From the NCBI GenBank assembly GCA_052032225.1, contig JBPEWY010000028.1:1-55014 (forward strand): a stretch of 55,014 bases of DNA, in the 5' to 3' direction. Under the pieces are notes generated by a model. The model was not told where the DNA came from. It did no database searches and saw nothing but the letters and a program-made list of their open reading frames with translations. This stretch comes from JBPEWY01 sp052032225 (lineage in GTDB: Bacteria; Bacteroidota; Bacteroidia; Flavobacteriales; Flavobacteriaceae). Below, one piece after another: positions 17,385 through 24,434 of the stretch. Every line of letters begins with the position of its first letter. Positions within the stretch are counted from its first letter, which is position 1. Position numbers and translations under genes: made by a program.

Positions 17385-17404
17385 CATCTCGGAATACCGA
17401 GATG
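17385..17404 (-). terminator. Terminator downstream of ndk
   Basis: CATCTCGG (17385-17392) pairs with CCGAGATG (17397-17404). Read on the minus strand the stem is followed by a run of T residues (below 17385), placing it correctly after ndk, whose stop is at 17433. Confidence 0.85.
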
Positions 17405-17432
17405 CTTTTTAAAACTTTTATTAAGATTTTGC

Positions 17433-17852
17433 TTAAAAAATTTCTCTTCCTGAAAAATGAAAAGCGCACTCAATAGCAGCATTCTCATCGCTATCTGAGC
17501 CATGAATTGCGTTTTCTCCTATAGACTTAGCATACAGTTTTCTAATAGTACCTTCTGCAGCTTCTTCCGGGTTTGTAGAACCAATTAAAGCTCTAAAATC
17601 TTCTACAGCATTTTCTTTTTCTAAGATAGCTGCAACAATTGGTCCACGAGTCATAAAGGCAACTAATTCATTAAAAAACGGTCTTTCTTTGTGTATTGCG
17701 TAAAATTGCTCTGCATCGCGCTTGCTAAGCTGAGTTAATTTCATTGCAACAATCTTAAACCCTGCAGCTGTAATTTTTTCTAAAATAGCCCCGATGTGTC
17801 CGTTCTCTACAGCATCAGGTTTAATCATTGTAAAAGTTCTGTTATTTGCCAT
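17433..17852 (-). CDS. ndk: Nucleoside diphosphate kinase
   Basis: Transfers gamma-phosphate from ATP to other nucleoside diphosphates through a phosphohistidine. The 139-residue length is normal. The N-terminal MIKPDAVENGHIGAIL motif is present and the catalytic His 117 lies in NAIHGSDSDENAAIE. It has its own full promoter (17872-17902) and terminator, so it appears to be monocistronic. Confidence 0.96.
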   Translation of the reverse strand: MANNRTFTMIKPDAVENGHIGAILEKITAAGFKIVAMKLTQLSKRDAEQFYAIHKERPFFNELVAFMTRGPIVAAILEKENAVEDFRALIGSTNPEEAAEGTIRKLYAKSIGENAIHGSDSDENAAIECAFHFSGREIF

Positions 17853-17871
17853 CGTTCTTTAAAATTTTGCG

Positions 17872-17902
17872 CAAAAGTACCAATTTTACTTTAATTTACA
17901 AG
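17872..17902 (-). promoter_or_regulatory. ndk promoter with -33 TTG and -7 TACTTTTG
   Basis: Minus-strand TTG (17901-17899) is 19 bases before TACTTTTG (17879-17872), an excellent fit to the Bacteroidota TTG/TAnnTTTG promoter. The -7 element ends about 20 bases before the ndk ATG. Confidence 0.75.
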
Positions 17903-17905
17903 TTA

Positions 17906-18940
17906 TTAGTATTGTTGCTTTATAGATTCTAACACGCTTTGGTTATCTCCTTTAATTTGTAATACGGCCTGCTTTGTTTTTAAGTTAAGTTCTACAATAC
18001 CATAATTAAGCTTATTTACAACTTTGCCTACTCTAAAAGGATTTTCTTCTCCTTTAAAACTACTATATACATGGGTTAAACCACTACTTGTAAAATCTAT
18101 AAGCGGGTACTTTAGTCCATTAACTTGTTTTCTTGAAAACTCTGCTATATGCCTGTCTCCTGATAAAATTATAACTCGTTTTGCATTACTGTTTACCAAA
18201 AGTTTTTCTAACCTTTCTACTTCATGCGGAAAATTGCCCCAGCTCTCAAAACCATGTTTACCGGACAAGTACTGAATACTGCTTACTATTATGTTAAACT
18301 CTGCTTTAGAGTTGTACAGCTCTTTAGCTAACCATTGCCATTGTTTTTCTCCTAAAAGGGTTCCTTTGCCATACATGTTAGGCGTGTAGCGTTTACTGGT
18401 AAGCGTATCTTTTGTAAGTGCTGTCCTAAAATATCGGGTGTCTAACACTATAATTTTTACCGACCCATTTGGTGTTTGTATAATTTTGCTGGTGTAAACA
18501 CCTTCTCTTTTTCTTTCTTCGCTTTGTTGGGGTACTTGCAAAAAATCTTGTAGTGCTTGTTGGCTTTCTTGTTTCATTACAAATTCTGCACCACCATCAT
18601 TTAATCCATAATCATGGTCATCCCAAGTTCCTAAAACAGGTATCTTATTTCTTAAAACAGTATATGCAGAATCTTTAAGTAAGGTATTGTACTTATCTCT
18701 TAAAACATTCATGTTTTTGGTGTCTGCATACACAATGTCGCCTCCCCAAACCCATACATCGGGTGCTTCATTTATAATATCATCCCATAAATAATTAGGA
18801 AGTGTTGTTTTATTACAAGACCCAAAAGCAATTTTAACAACAGCATCATCTTTATTTGCTATTACATTTACGGATGGTTGTGTTGTTTTACATGCGGTTA
18901 CTATTAACAGTAAGGTTAAAAAGATTAATATTTTTTTCAT
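17906..18940 (-). CDS. PhoD-like alkaline phosphatase/phosphodiesterase lipoprotein
   Basis: The 344-residue protein has a signal peptide with lipobox VTAC (Cys about 17), so it is probably an outer-membrane or periplasmic lipoprotein. Calcineurin-like metal motifs of the PhoD family are present: IAFGSCN, WGGDIVYAD, TWDDHDYGLNDGG and LSGDRHIAEFS, with FTSSGLTHVY near the end. PhoD enzymes hydrolyse phosphate mono- or diesters with Fe/Ca cofactors. It is divergent from the DHH gene across a 101-base gap. Confidence 0.85.
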   Translation of the reverse strand: MKKILIFLTLLLIVTACKTTQPSVNVIANKDDAVVKIAFGSCNKTTLPNYLWDDIINEAPDVWVWGGDIVYADTKNMNVLRDKYNTLLKDSAYTVLRNKIPVLGTWDDHDYGLNDGGAEFVMKQESQQALQDFLQVPQQSEERKREGVYTSKIIQTPNGSVKIIVLDTRYFRTALTKDTLTSKRYTPNMYGKGTLLGEKQWQWLAKELYNSKAEFNIIVSSIQYLSGKHGFESWGNFPHEVERLEKLLVNSNAKRVIILSGDRHIAEFSRKQVNGLKYPLIDFTSSGLTHVYSSFKGEENPFRVGKVVNKLNYGIVELNLKTKQAVLQIKGDNQSVLESIKQQY

Positions 18941-19041
18941 GTAATTAGTATTTTAGTCGGCAACTATTTATAATTAAAAGTTCTGTAAAAGTACTTTTTT
19001 CTGAATTAAATCTAAGGTTTAAAGTTGTATCTTAGCTGGCC

Positions 19042-20055
19042 ATGAAAAACACCGATATTAGTAATATAAAATCTGTTTTAAAAACACCTCAAAAAATTGT
19101 AATAATACCTCATAAAAATCCTGACGGAGATGCCATAGGCTCTACATTAGGGTTATATCATTACCTAAAATCAAAACACGAGGTTACAGTTATTGCTCCT
19201 AACGATTATCCTGAGTTTTTAAAGTGGATGCCCGGAGAAAATACCATTGTAAATTTTGAAACTAATCAAGAAGAAGCTATTGCTTTAATAGAACAAGCAT
19301 CACTAATTTTTACGTTAGATTTTAACTCTTTAGATAGAATTGAAGAGTTAAAGCCTTATTTACTTAAAGCAAAGGCACAATTTGCAATGATAGACCATCA
19401 TCAGCAACCGGACAATTACGCTCAGTTTATGTATAGTGATGTTAGTATGAGCTCTACCTGCGAGATGGTGTATAATTTTATAGCTTTAATGGGAGACGAA
19501 CACAACATTACTCCAGAAATTGCTACTTGCTTGTATACAGGAATAATGACCGATACAGGATCGTTTAAATACCCTTCTACAACCAGCACTACACATAGAA
19601 TAGTTGCACATTTAATAGATAAAGGCGCAGACAATGCAGCAATACACAATGCTGTTTTTGACACCAACACGCCAAGTAAATTACAGTTATTAGGCTGTGC
19701 CTTAAAGAACATGGTTTACTTAAAAGAGCTTAATACTGTTTTTATTACCTTAACTAAACAAGAATTAGAAGACAATAATTTTAAAAAAGGAGATACAGAA
19801 GGTTTTGTAAATTACGGTCTATCTATTAAAGGTGTAAAGCTGGCCGCCATTTTTATTGAAAACTTGCAAGAACCATACATAAAAATATCGTTGCGTTCTA
19901 AAGGCAATTTCTCTGTTAACAAAATGGCAAGAGACCATTTTAATGGTGGCGGACATATAAATGCAGCCGGTGGACGTAGCGATAAAACCTTGGAAGAAAC
20001 CATTACTTATTTTAAAACCATTCTACAAGATTACAAAGACGAACTTTGCTCATGA
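19042..20055 (+). CDS. nrnA: DHH/DHHA1 phosphoesterase, NrnA-like
   Basis: Likely nanoRNase and 3'-phosphoadenosine-5'-phosphate phosphatase. The 337-residue protein has the N-terminal DHH domain (HKNPDGDAIGSTLGLYHYL, FTLDFNSLDRI, MIDHHQQP, and TDTGSFKYP) and the C-terminal DHHA1 domain with GGGHINAAGG. The length fits NrnA-type enzymes. Its stop overlaps the gldI start as ATGA. A cyclic-di-nucleotide phosphodiesterase role cannot be excluded from sequence alone. Confidence 0.88.
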   Translation: MKNTDISNIKSVLKTPQKIVIIPHKNPDGDAIGSTLGLYHYLKSKHEVTVIAPNDYPEFLKWMPGENTIVNFETNQEEAIALIEQASLIFTLDFNSLDRIEELKPYLLKAKAQFAMIDHHQQPDNYAQFMYSDVSMSSTCEMVYNFIALMGDEHNITPEIATCLYTGIMTDTGSFKYPSTTSTTHRIVAHLIDKGADNAAIHNAVFDTNTPSKLQLLGCALKNMVYLKELNTVFITLTKQELEDNNFKKGDTEGFVNYGLSIKGVKLAAIFIENLQEPYIKISLRSKGNFSVNKMARDHFNGGGHINAAGGRSDKTLEETITYFKTILQDYKDELCS

Positions 20056-20609
20056 GAAAACAATATTCACTACTTTTTTTACTGATTTTATCAATAACCT
20101 TTATTGCCTGTAAAGAGCCCGAAGCAAGAAAACCTATTTCGGTTAAAACCGGTACGTTCTTAAAAGAATCTATAGAGAGAAACAAAGCATTATTAGCACA
20201 AGAAGAAGCCATAATAAAGCAAATTATCGCTAAAGACTCAATACATGAATACAAAGCCTCAGCAAATGGGTTTTGGTACTATTACAATAAAATAGACTCT
20301 ACCAGCAACTATCTACCCAAAGAAGACGATTTAGTTACACTAACTTACAACATTAACACACTAAATAATACGCCTATTTATACCCAACAAGAAATAGGAA
20401 TAATAACTTACAGGGTTGATAAGCAAGAGCTTTTTCCGGGACTTAGAGCCGGTGTAAAACTTATAAGAAAAGGAGAAACAGTTACCTTTTTATTTCCGTC
20501 TAGTTTGGCGTATGGCTATCATGGCGATAACAATAAAATTGGCACTAATGTTCCAATAAAATGCACTGTAACAATTTTAGATATTAATCCTCAAAACAAT
20601 AACAAATAA
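20052..20609 (+). CDS. gldI: Gliding motility-associated peptidyl-prolyl isomerase GldI
   Basis: FKBP-type lipoprotein needed for gliding motility and type IX secretion functions in Flavobacterium johnsoniae. The 185-residue product has a signal peptide with lipobox FIAC, a coiled N-terminal arm, and an FKBP domain (LVTLTYNINTLNN, FPGLRAGVKLIRKGE, FLFPSSLAYGYHG). I chose the ATG that overlaps the DHH stop (TCATGA); a TTG six bases upstream is less likely. Another prolyl isomerase follows after four bases. No other gld gene is in the window. Confidence 0.87.
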   Translation: MRKQYSLLFLLILSITFIACKEPEARKPISVKTGTFLKESIERNKALLAQEEAIIKQIIAKDSIHEYKASANGFWYYYNKIDSTSNYLPKEDDLVTLTYNINTLNNTPIYTQQEIGIITYRVDKQELFPGLRAGVKLIRKGETVTFLFPSSLAYGYHGDNNKIGTNVPIKCTVTILDINPQNNNK

Positions 20610-20613
20610 TACC

Positions 20614-21717
20614 ATGAAAAAATTATTGCTAATTAATACACTTTTAATCTTATTATTTGCATCGTGTAAGTCTAGTTATTCTGATTTATCTGACGGAATG
20701 TATGCAGACATCCAAACCAACAAAGGTGATATTGTTGTTAAACTTCACTATAAAGCAACTCCTGTTACTGTAGCTAATTTTGTTTCGTTAGCAGAAGGCA
20801 ACAATCCCTTTGTAAAAGAAGAATATAAAAACAAAAAATACTACGACGGAGTGATTTTTCACAGGGTAATAAAAGATTTCATGATTCAAGGAGGTGATCC
20901 TACCGGAACCGGAAGTGGAAGCCCGGGATATAAATTTAAAGACGAAATTGTAGACACTTTAAAACATGACAAAGCCGGAATTTTATCGATGGCAAATGCC
21001 GGACCAAAAACCAATGGTAGCCAGTTTTTTATAACTCACACCCAAACCCCTTGGCTTAATGGCAAGCACACTGTTTTTGGTGAGGTAGTTAAAGGATTAG
21101 AAGTAGTAGATAGTATTGCCAATGTTAAAACAGATGAGAAAGACAGGCCTCTTAAAGATGTAGTAATGAAAAGAGTAGAAATAATTAGAAAAGGAAAAGA
21201 GGCTAAAAAATTTGATGCTGTAAAAGTACTTTCTAATTATTTTGAAGAAGAAGAAAAAGCTATAAAAGCCTATACAAATATGCTTAATGAGTTTATTAAA
21301 GAAACTCAAGAGCAAAGTAAAGTTGCTAAACAATTAGAATCTGGCTTAAAAATATATTATTTAAAAGAAGTACCAGAAAACACCAAACCTAAAATTGGTC
21401 AATCGGTTTTAGTTAAATATGCTGGCTATTTTAATGATGGAAAACTTTTTGACACAAATATTGAAGAGGTAGCAAAAAAGTATAATAAGTTTAATCATGT
21501 AAGAAAACAAATGGGAGGTTACAATCCCGTAACTATGCTTTACAGTCCCGAAGCTCAGTTAATTGCAGGATTCAGAGAAGGTCTTTTACAATTACGCGAA
21601 GGTGAAAAAGCAAGACTATTTATACCTTCTCATTTAGGATACGGTACAGATGGTCTTGGACCGGTACCACCAAATGCCGATTTAATTTTTGATATAGAAA
21701 TTGTTAAAATCAAATAG
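20614..21717 (+). CDS. Cyclophilin-FKBP fusion peptidyl-prolyl isomerase lipoprotein
   Basis: The 367-residue lipoprotein (lipobox FASC, Cys about 19) carries two different prolyl isomerase folds. The N-terminal cyclophilin domain (about 28-185) contains FHRVIKDFMIQGGDPTGTGSG, SQFFITHTQTPWLNGKHTVFG. A charged coiled-coil linker (about 190-260) follows. The C-terminal FKBP domain (about 265-367) has VLVKYAGYFNDGKLFDT, GFREGLLQLREGEK and FIPSHLGYG. It probably folds exported proteins in the periplasm, next to GldI and cotranscribed with it. A terminator follows at once. Confidence 0.9.
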   Translation: MKKLLLINTLLILLFASCKSSYSDLSDGMYADIQTNKGDIVVKLHYKATPVTVANFVSLAEGNNPFVKEEYKNKKYYDGVIFHRVIKDFMIQGGDPTGTGSGSPGYKFKDEIVDTLKHDKAGILSMANAGPKTNGSQFFITHTQTPWLNGKHTVFGEVVKGLEVVDSIANVKTDEKDRPLKDVVMKRVEIIRKGKEAKKFDAVKVLSNYFEEEEKAIKAYTNMLNEFIKETQEQSKVAKQLESGLKIYYLKEVPENTKPKIGQSVLVKYAGYFNDGKLFDTNIEEVAKKYNKFNHVRKQMGGYNPVTMLYSPEAQLIAGFREGLLQLREGEKARLFIPSHLGYGTDGLGPVPPNADLIFDIEIVKIK

Positions 21718-21719
21718 AA

Positions 21720-21746
21720 AAAAGGCCTCAAAAATTGAGGCCTTTT
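21720..21746. terminator. Bidirectional terminator between the isomerase gene and pepD
   Basis: AAAAGGCCTCAA (21720-21731) pairs with TTGAGGCCTTTT (21735-21746) across a three-base loop, with A-run and T-run flanks. It serves both convergent genes. Confidence 0.92.
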
Positions 21747-21750
21747 CTAA

Positions 21751-23214
21751 TTAGTTTTTAGCCGGAATATTGTTTAAAATTTCTTTAGTAAACTTCCAAA
21801 ACTTTTGCACAGACGAGATACTAACGCGTTCATCCGGAGAATGGGCTCCTTTAATTGTTGGTCCGTAGCTAATCATATCCATATCCGGATAATGTTGTCC
21901 TAAAATACCACATTCTAACCCAGCATGGCAAGCCACAACTTTGGGTTCTTGCGCAAAAAGCTTCTTGTAATTGCTTTGTAATACTTGTAATATTTCTGAA
22001 TTTACATTGGGTTTCCATCCGGGATAGCTTCCGCTAAAGGTAACTTCGCAACCGGCCAACTCAAAAGCTGCTCGTAATGCATTAGCCAAATCTAACTTAG
22101 CAGACTCTACAGAAGATCGTGTTAAACAACCCACTTTAATTGTACCGTCTTTAATTAGTACATTGGCAATGTTATTAGAAGTCTCAACCAAGTCGGGCAT
22201 ATCATTACTCATTGCATATACGCCATTATGTGCAGCATAAATGGCTCTTGTTATACCCTCTTGTACACCAAGCTCCATTACTTTTTCTGGTAAATCTGTA
22301 ACTTCTGCATGTATAGTTAATGAAGGTTCTACCGTTTTAAGTTCATTTTTAATAATAGCGGCCATTTGGTTAAACTCAAATACAAAAGCATCATGTTGAA
22401 TGCTATCTACAACTACTACTGCAAAACTCTCTCTCGGTATTGCGTTTCTGAGGCCTCCCCCTTCTATTTTAGCTATTCTAAGTCCAAAATTCTCATACCC
22501 GTCAAACAGTAATCTATTCATAATTTTGTTGGCATTCCCCAACCCTTTATGAATATCCATACCGCTATGACCTCCCTGTAAACCTTTAACGGTAATTTTA
22601 TAAGCAATTGTCCCTTCGGAGGTTTGTTCTTCTTTATACGTTCGTTTGGCAGTAACATCTATTCCTCCGGCACATCCTATATCTATCTCATCATCTTCTT
22701 CTGTATCTAAATTCAGTAAAATATCTCCACTAAGTACATTCTCATCTAAGCCCATTGCGCCTGTCATTCCGGTTTCTTCATCTATGGTAAATAGCGCTTC
22801 AATTGGGGGATGCGCAATATCGTTACTTTCTAAAATTGCCATAATAGTTGCAACGCCCAGTCCGTTATCTGCACCTAAAGTGGTTCCTTTTGCTTTTACC
22901 CAATCTCCATCAACATACATTTTTATTCCCTCGGTATCAAAATCAAAATCTACATCGGCATTTTTTTGGTGCACCATATCTAAATGCGATTGTAGTACTA
23001 CGGTTTTACGGTTTTCCATTCCGGGAGTTGCCGGTTTTTTTATAATTACGTTCCCAACCTTATCTGTAATAGTTTCTAAGCCAAGACTCTTGCCAAACGC
23101 TACCATAAAAGCAATTACTTTCTCTTCTTTTTTTGAAGCTCTGGGAACAGCATTGAGTTTTGCAAAGTTTTTCCAAATAGATTTAGGTTCTAAAGAAAGG
23201 ATATCTTGATTCAT
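21751..23214 (-). CDS. pepD: Aminoacyl-histidine dipeptidase (M20 family)
   Basis: Zinc dipeptidase that hydrolyses Xaa-His and related dipeptides in the cytoplasm. The 487-residue length matches PepD. Metal and catalytic motifs: LQSHLDMVHQKN, TTLGADNGLGVA, TIDEETGMTGA, and the C-terminal GAHSPDERVS. I chose the start at MNQDILSLEPKS; a longer in-frame reading to 23307 would overlap the divergent gene and adds unrelated residues. The start follows a TACTTTTG element at 23234-23241. Confidence 0.93.
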   Translation of the reverse strand: MNQDILSLEPKSIWKNFAKLNAVPRASKKEEKVIAFMVAFGKSLGLETITDKVGNVIIKKPATPGMENRKTVVLQSHLDMVHQKNADVDFDFDTEGIKMYVDGDWVKAKGTTLGADNGLGVATIMAILESNDIAHPPIEALFTIDEETGMTGAMGLDENVLSGDILLNLDTEEDDEIDIGCAGGIDVTAKRTYKEEQTSEGTIAYKITVKGLQGGHSGMDIHKGLGNANKIMNRLLFDGYENFGLRIAKIEGGGLRNAIPRESFAVVVVDSIQHDAFVFEFNQMAAIIKNELKTVEPSLTIHAEVTDLPEKVMELGVQEGITRAIYAAHNGVYAMSNDMPDLVETSNNIANVLIKDGTIKVGCLTRSSVESAKLDLANALRAAFELAGCEVTFSGSYPGWKPNVNSEILQVLQSNYKKLFAQEPKVVACHAGLECGILGQHYPDMDMISYGPTIKGAHSPDERVSISSVQKFWKFTKEILNNIPAKN

Positions 23215-23233
23215 CGTATTTTTTTTAGTTGCA

Positions 23234-23241
23234 CAAAAGTA
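23234..23241 (-). promoter_or_regulatory. -7 promoter element TACTTTTG before pepD
   Basis: Minus-strand TACTTTTG followed by TGC lies about 20 bases before the chosen pepD start, supporting that start over the longer reading frame. No clear -33 TTG is seen. Confidence 0.5.
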
Positions 23242-23285
23242 AGCATTGAAAAGTATTATACCATTTATTTGGTTATTTTTGACAG

Positions 23286-24353
23286 ATGAATGATAGAGCA
23301 AAAACAATACTTGCGCTTTCTATTTTTCCACAAATTATAGTTGTCAAAATATTGGCACAATACCCCCAATTTATAGAAGACTACTACAGTAATGGGCTCT
23401 ATTTGTTTTTATCGCAATGCATGCGATTTATTTTTGGGTGGATTCCTTTCTCTATGGGTGATATTTTTTATACAGCTGCAGGTGTATTAGCTATCAGACA
23501 TGTTATTGTTAACAGAAAAAAAATCATAAAAAAGCCACTGTTGTTTGGTAGAGATATTTTAATGCTTATTTCTATTCTCTATTTTACTTTTCATTTATGC
23601 TGGGGGCTTAATTATTACAGGCAACCTTTGTACAAAACCCTCAATATTAAAAACGATTATACGCTTTCTGAGCTTGAAGCCTTTACAGAAAGGCTTATTA
23701 AAAAAACCAATCAAGAACATTTAAAGCTAGCCTCAAATAAGTTAGATAAAGTAACCATCCCTTACAGTAAAAATTACATTTATAAACTAACGCCTATTGG
23801 ATTTGACAGCATAAGTAAAACTTTTGCTACACTTAACTATAACTATAGTAGTATAAAAACTTCGTCGTACAGTATTTCTTTAACGTATATGGGCTACAGC
23901 GGTTACTTAAACCCGTTTACAAATGAGGCGCATGTAAATGGCTTGCCATTAGATTTTAAATTTCCAATGGTTAGCTGCCATGAAGTTGCGCACCAACTGG
24001 GTTACTCTGCAGAAAACGAGGCTAATTTTATAGGTTTTTTAGCTGCCAAAAACAATCCGGATCCTTATTTTAAATATGCTGCTTATGCCTACATACTCAG
24101 ATATTGTTTGGGCGAAGTGAAGCAACGAGATAATGTAATGTTCGAGAAACTTAACAGTGAAATTAATCCGGGGATTATAAAAAACTATATAGAAGTTAGT
24201 GAGTTCTGGAAACGTTACAGGAATGCAGCAGAGCCGGCATTTAAAAAAACCTATAACTTGTTTTTAAAAGCTAATCAGCAAAAAGACGGGTTAAAGAGCT
24301 ATCGTTATGTAGTATCGCTTTTGGTTAATTATTTTAAAGACACTCCGCTTTAA
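23286..24353 (+). CDS. DUF3810 membrane protein with HExxH motif
   Basis: The 355-residue protein has two or three N-terminal hydrophobic helices (about 5-30, 45-65, 85-105) and an extracytoplasmic domain. That domain contains CHEVAHQLGYSAENEANFIGF, an HExxH motif with a Glu-rich segment downstream, as in zinc metallopeptidases. GYSGYLNPFTNEAHVNG precedes it. DUF3810 proteins have no assigned substrate, so peptidase activity is inferred from the motif only. It is divergent from pepD. Confidence 0.75.
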   Translation: MNDRAKTILALSIFPQIIVVKILAQYPQFIEDYYSNGLYLFLSQCMRFIFGWIPFSMGDIFYTAAGVLAIRHVIVNRKKIIKKPLLFGRDILMLISILYFTFHLCWGLNYYRQPLYKTLNIKNDYTLSELEAFTERLIKKTNQEHLKLASNKLDKVTIPYSKNYIYKLTPIGFDSISKTFATLNYNYSSIKTSSYSISLTYMGYSGYLNPFTNEAHVNGLPLDFKFPMVSCHEVAHQLGYSAENEANFIGFLAAKNNPDPYFKYAAYAYILRYCLGEVKQRDNVMFEKLNSEINPGIIKNYIEVSEFWKRYRNAAEPAFKKTYNLFLKANQQKDGLKSYRYVVSLLVNYFKDTPL

Positions 24354-24434
24354 ATGTTAAAAAAATCATAACCTAACCGTTTTTTAATACGTAACCTTTA
24401 CCTTTAGATAGCTAATTAATCAACACTTATAATC

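Noticed and set aside
17264..17476. 70-aa plus-strand open frame across the gap between the lipoprotein and ndk
   Set aside because: It runs through the ndk terminator and the end of ndk, and is Lys/Phe-rich from AT-rich DNA; not a gene.
22646..23209. 187-aa open frame on the plus strand inside pepD
   Set aside because: It is antisense to pepD, which has complete M20 motifs; the frame is Ser/Pro/Ile-rich low-complexity sequence with no recognisable domain.
23215..23307. Longer start for pepD
   Set aside because: The extra 31 residues would overlap the divergent DUF3810 gene and read through the -7 element at 23234-23241.
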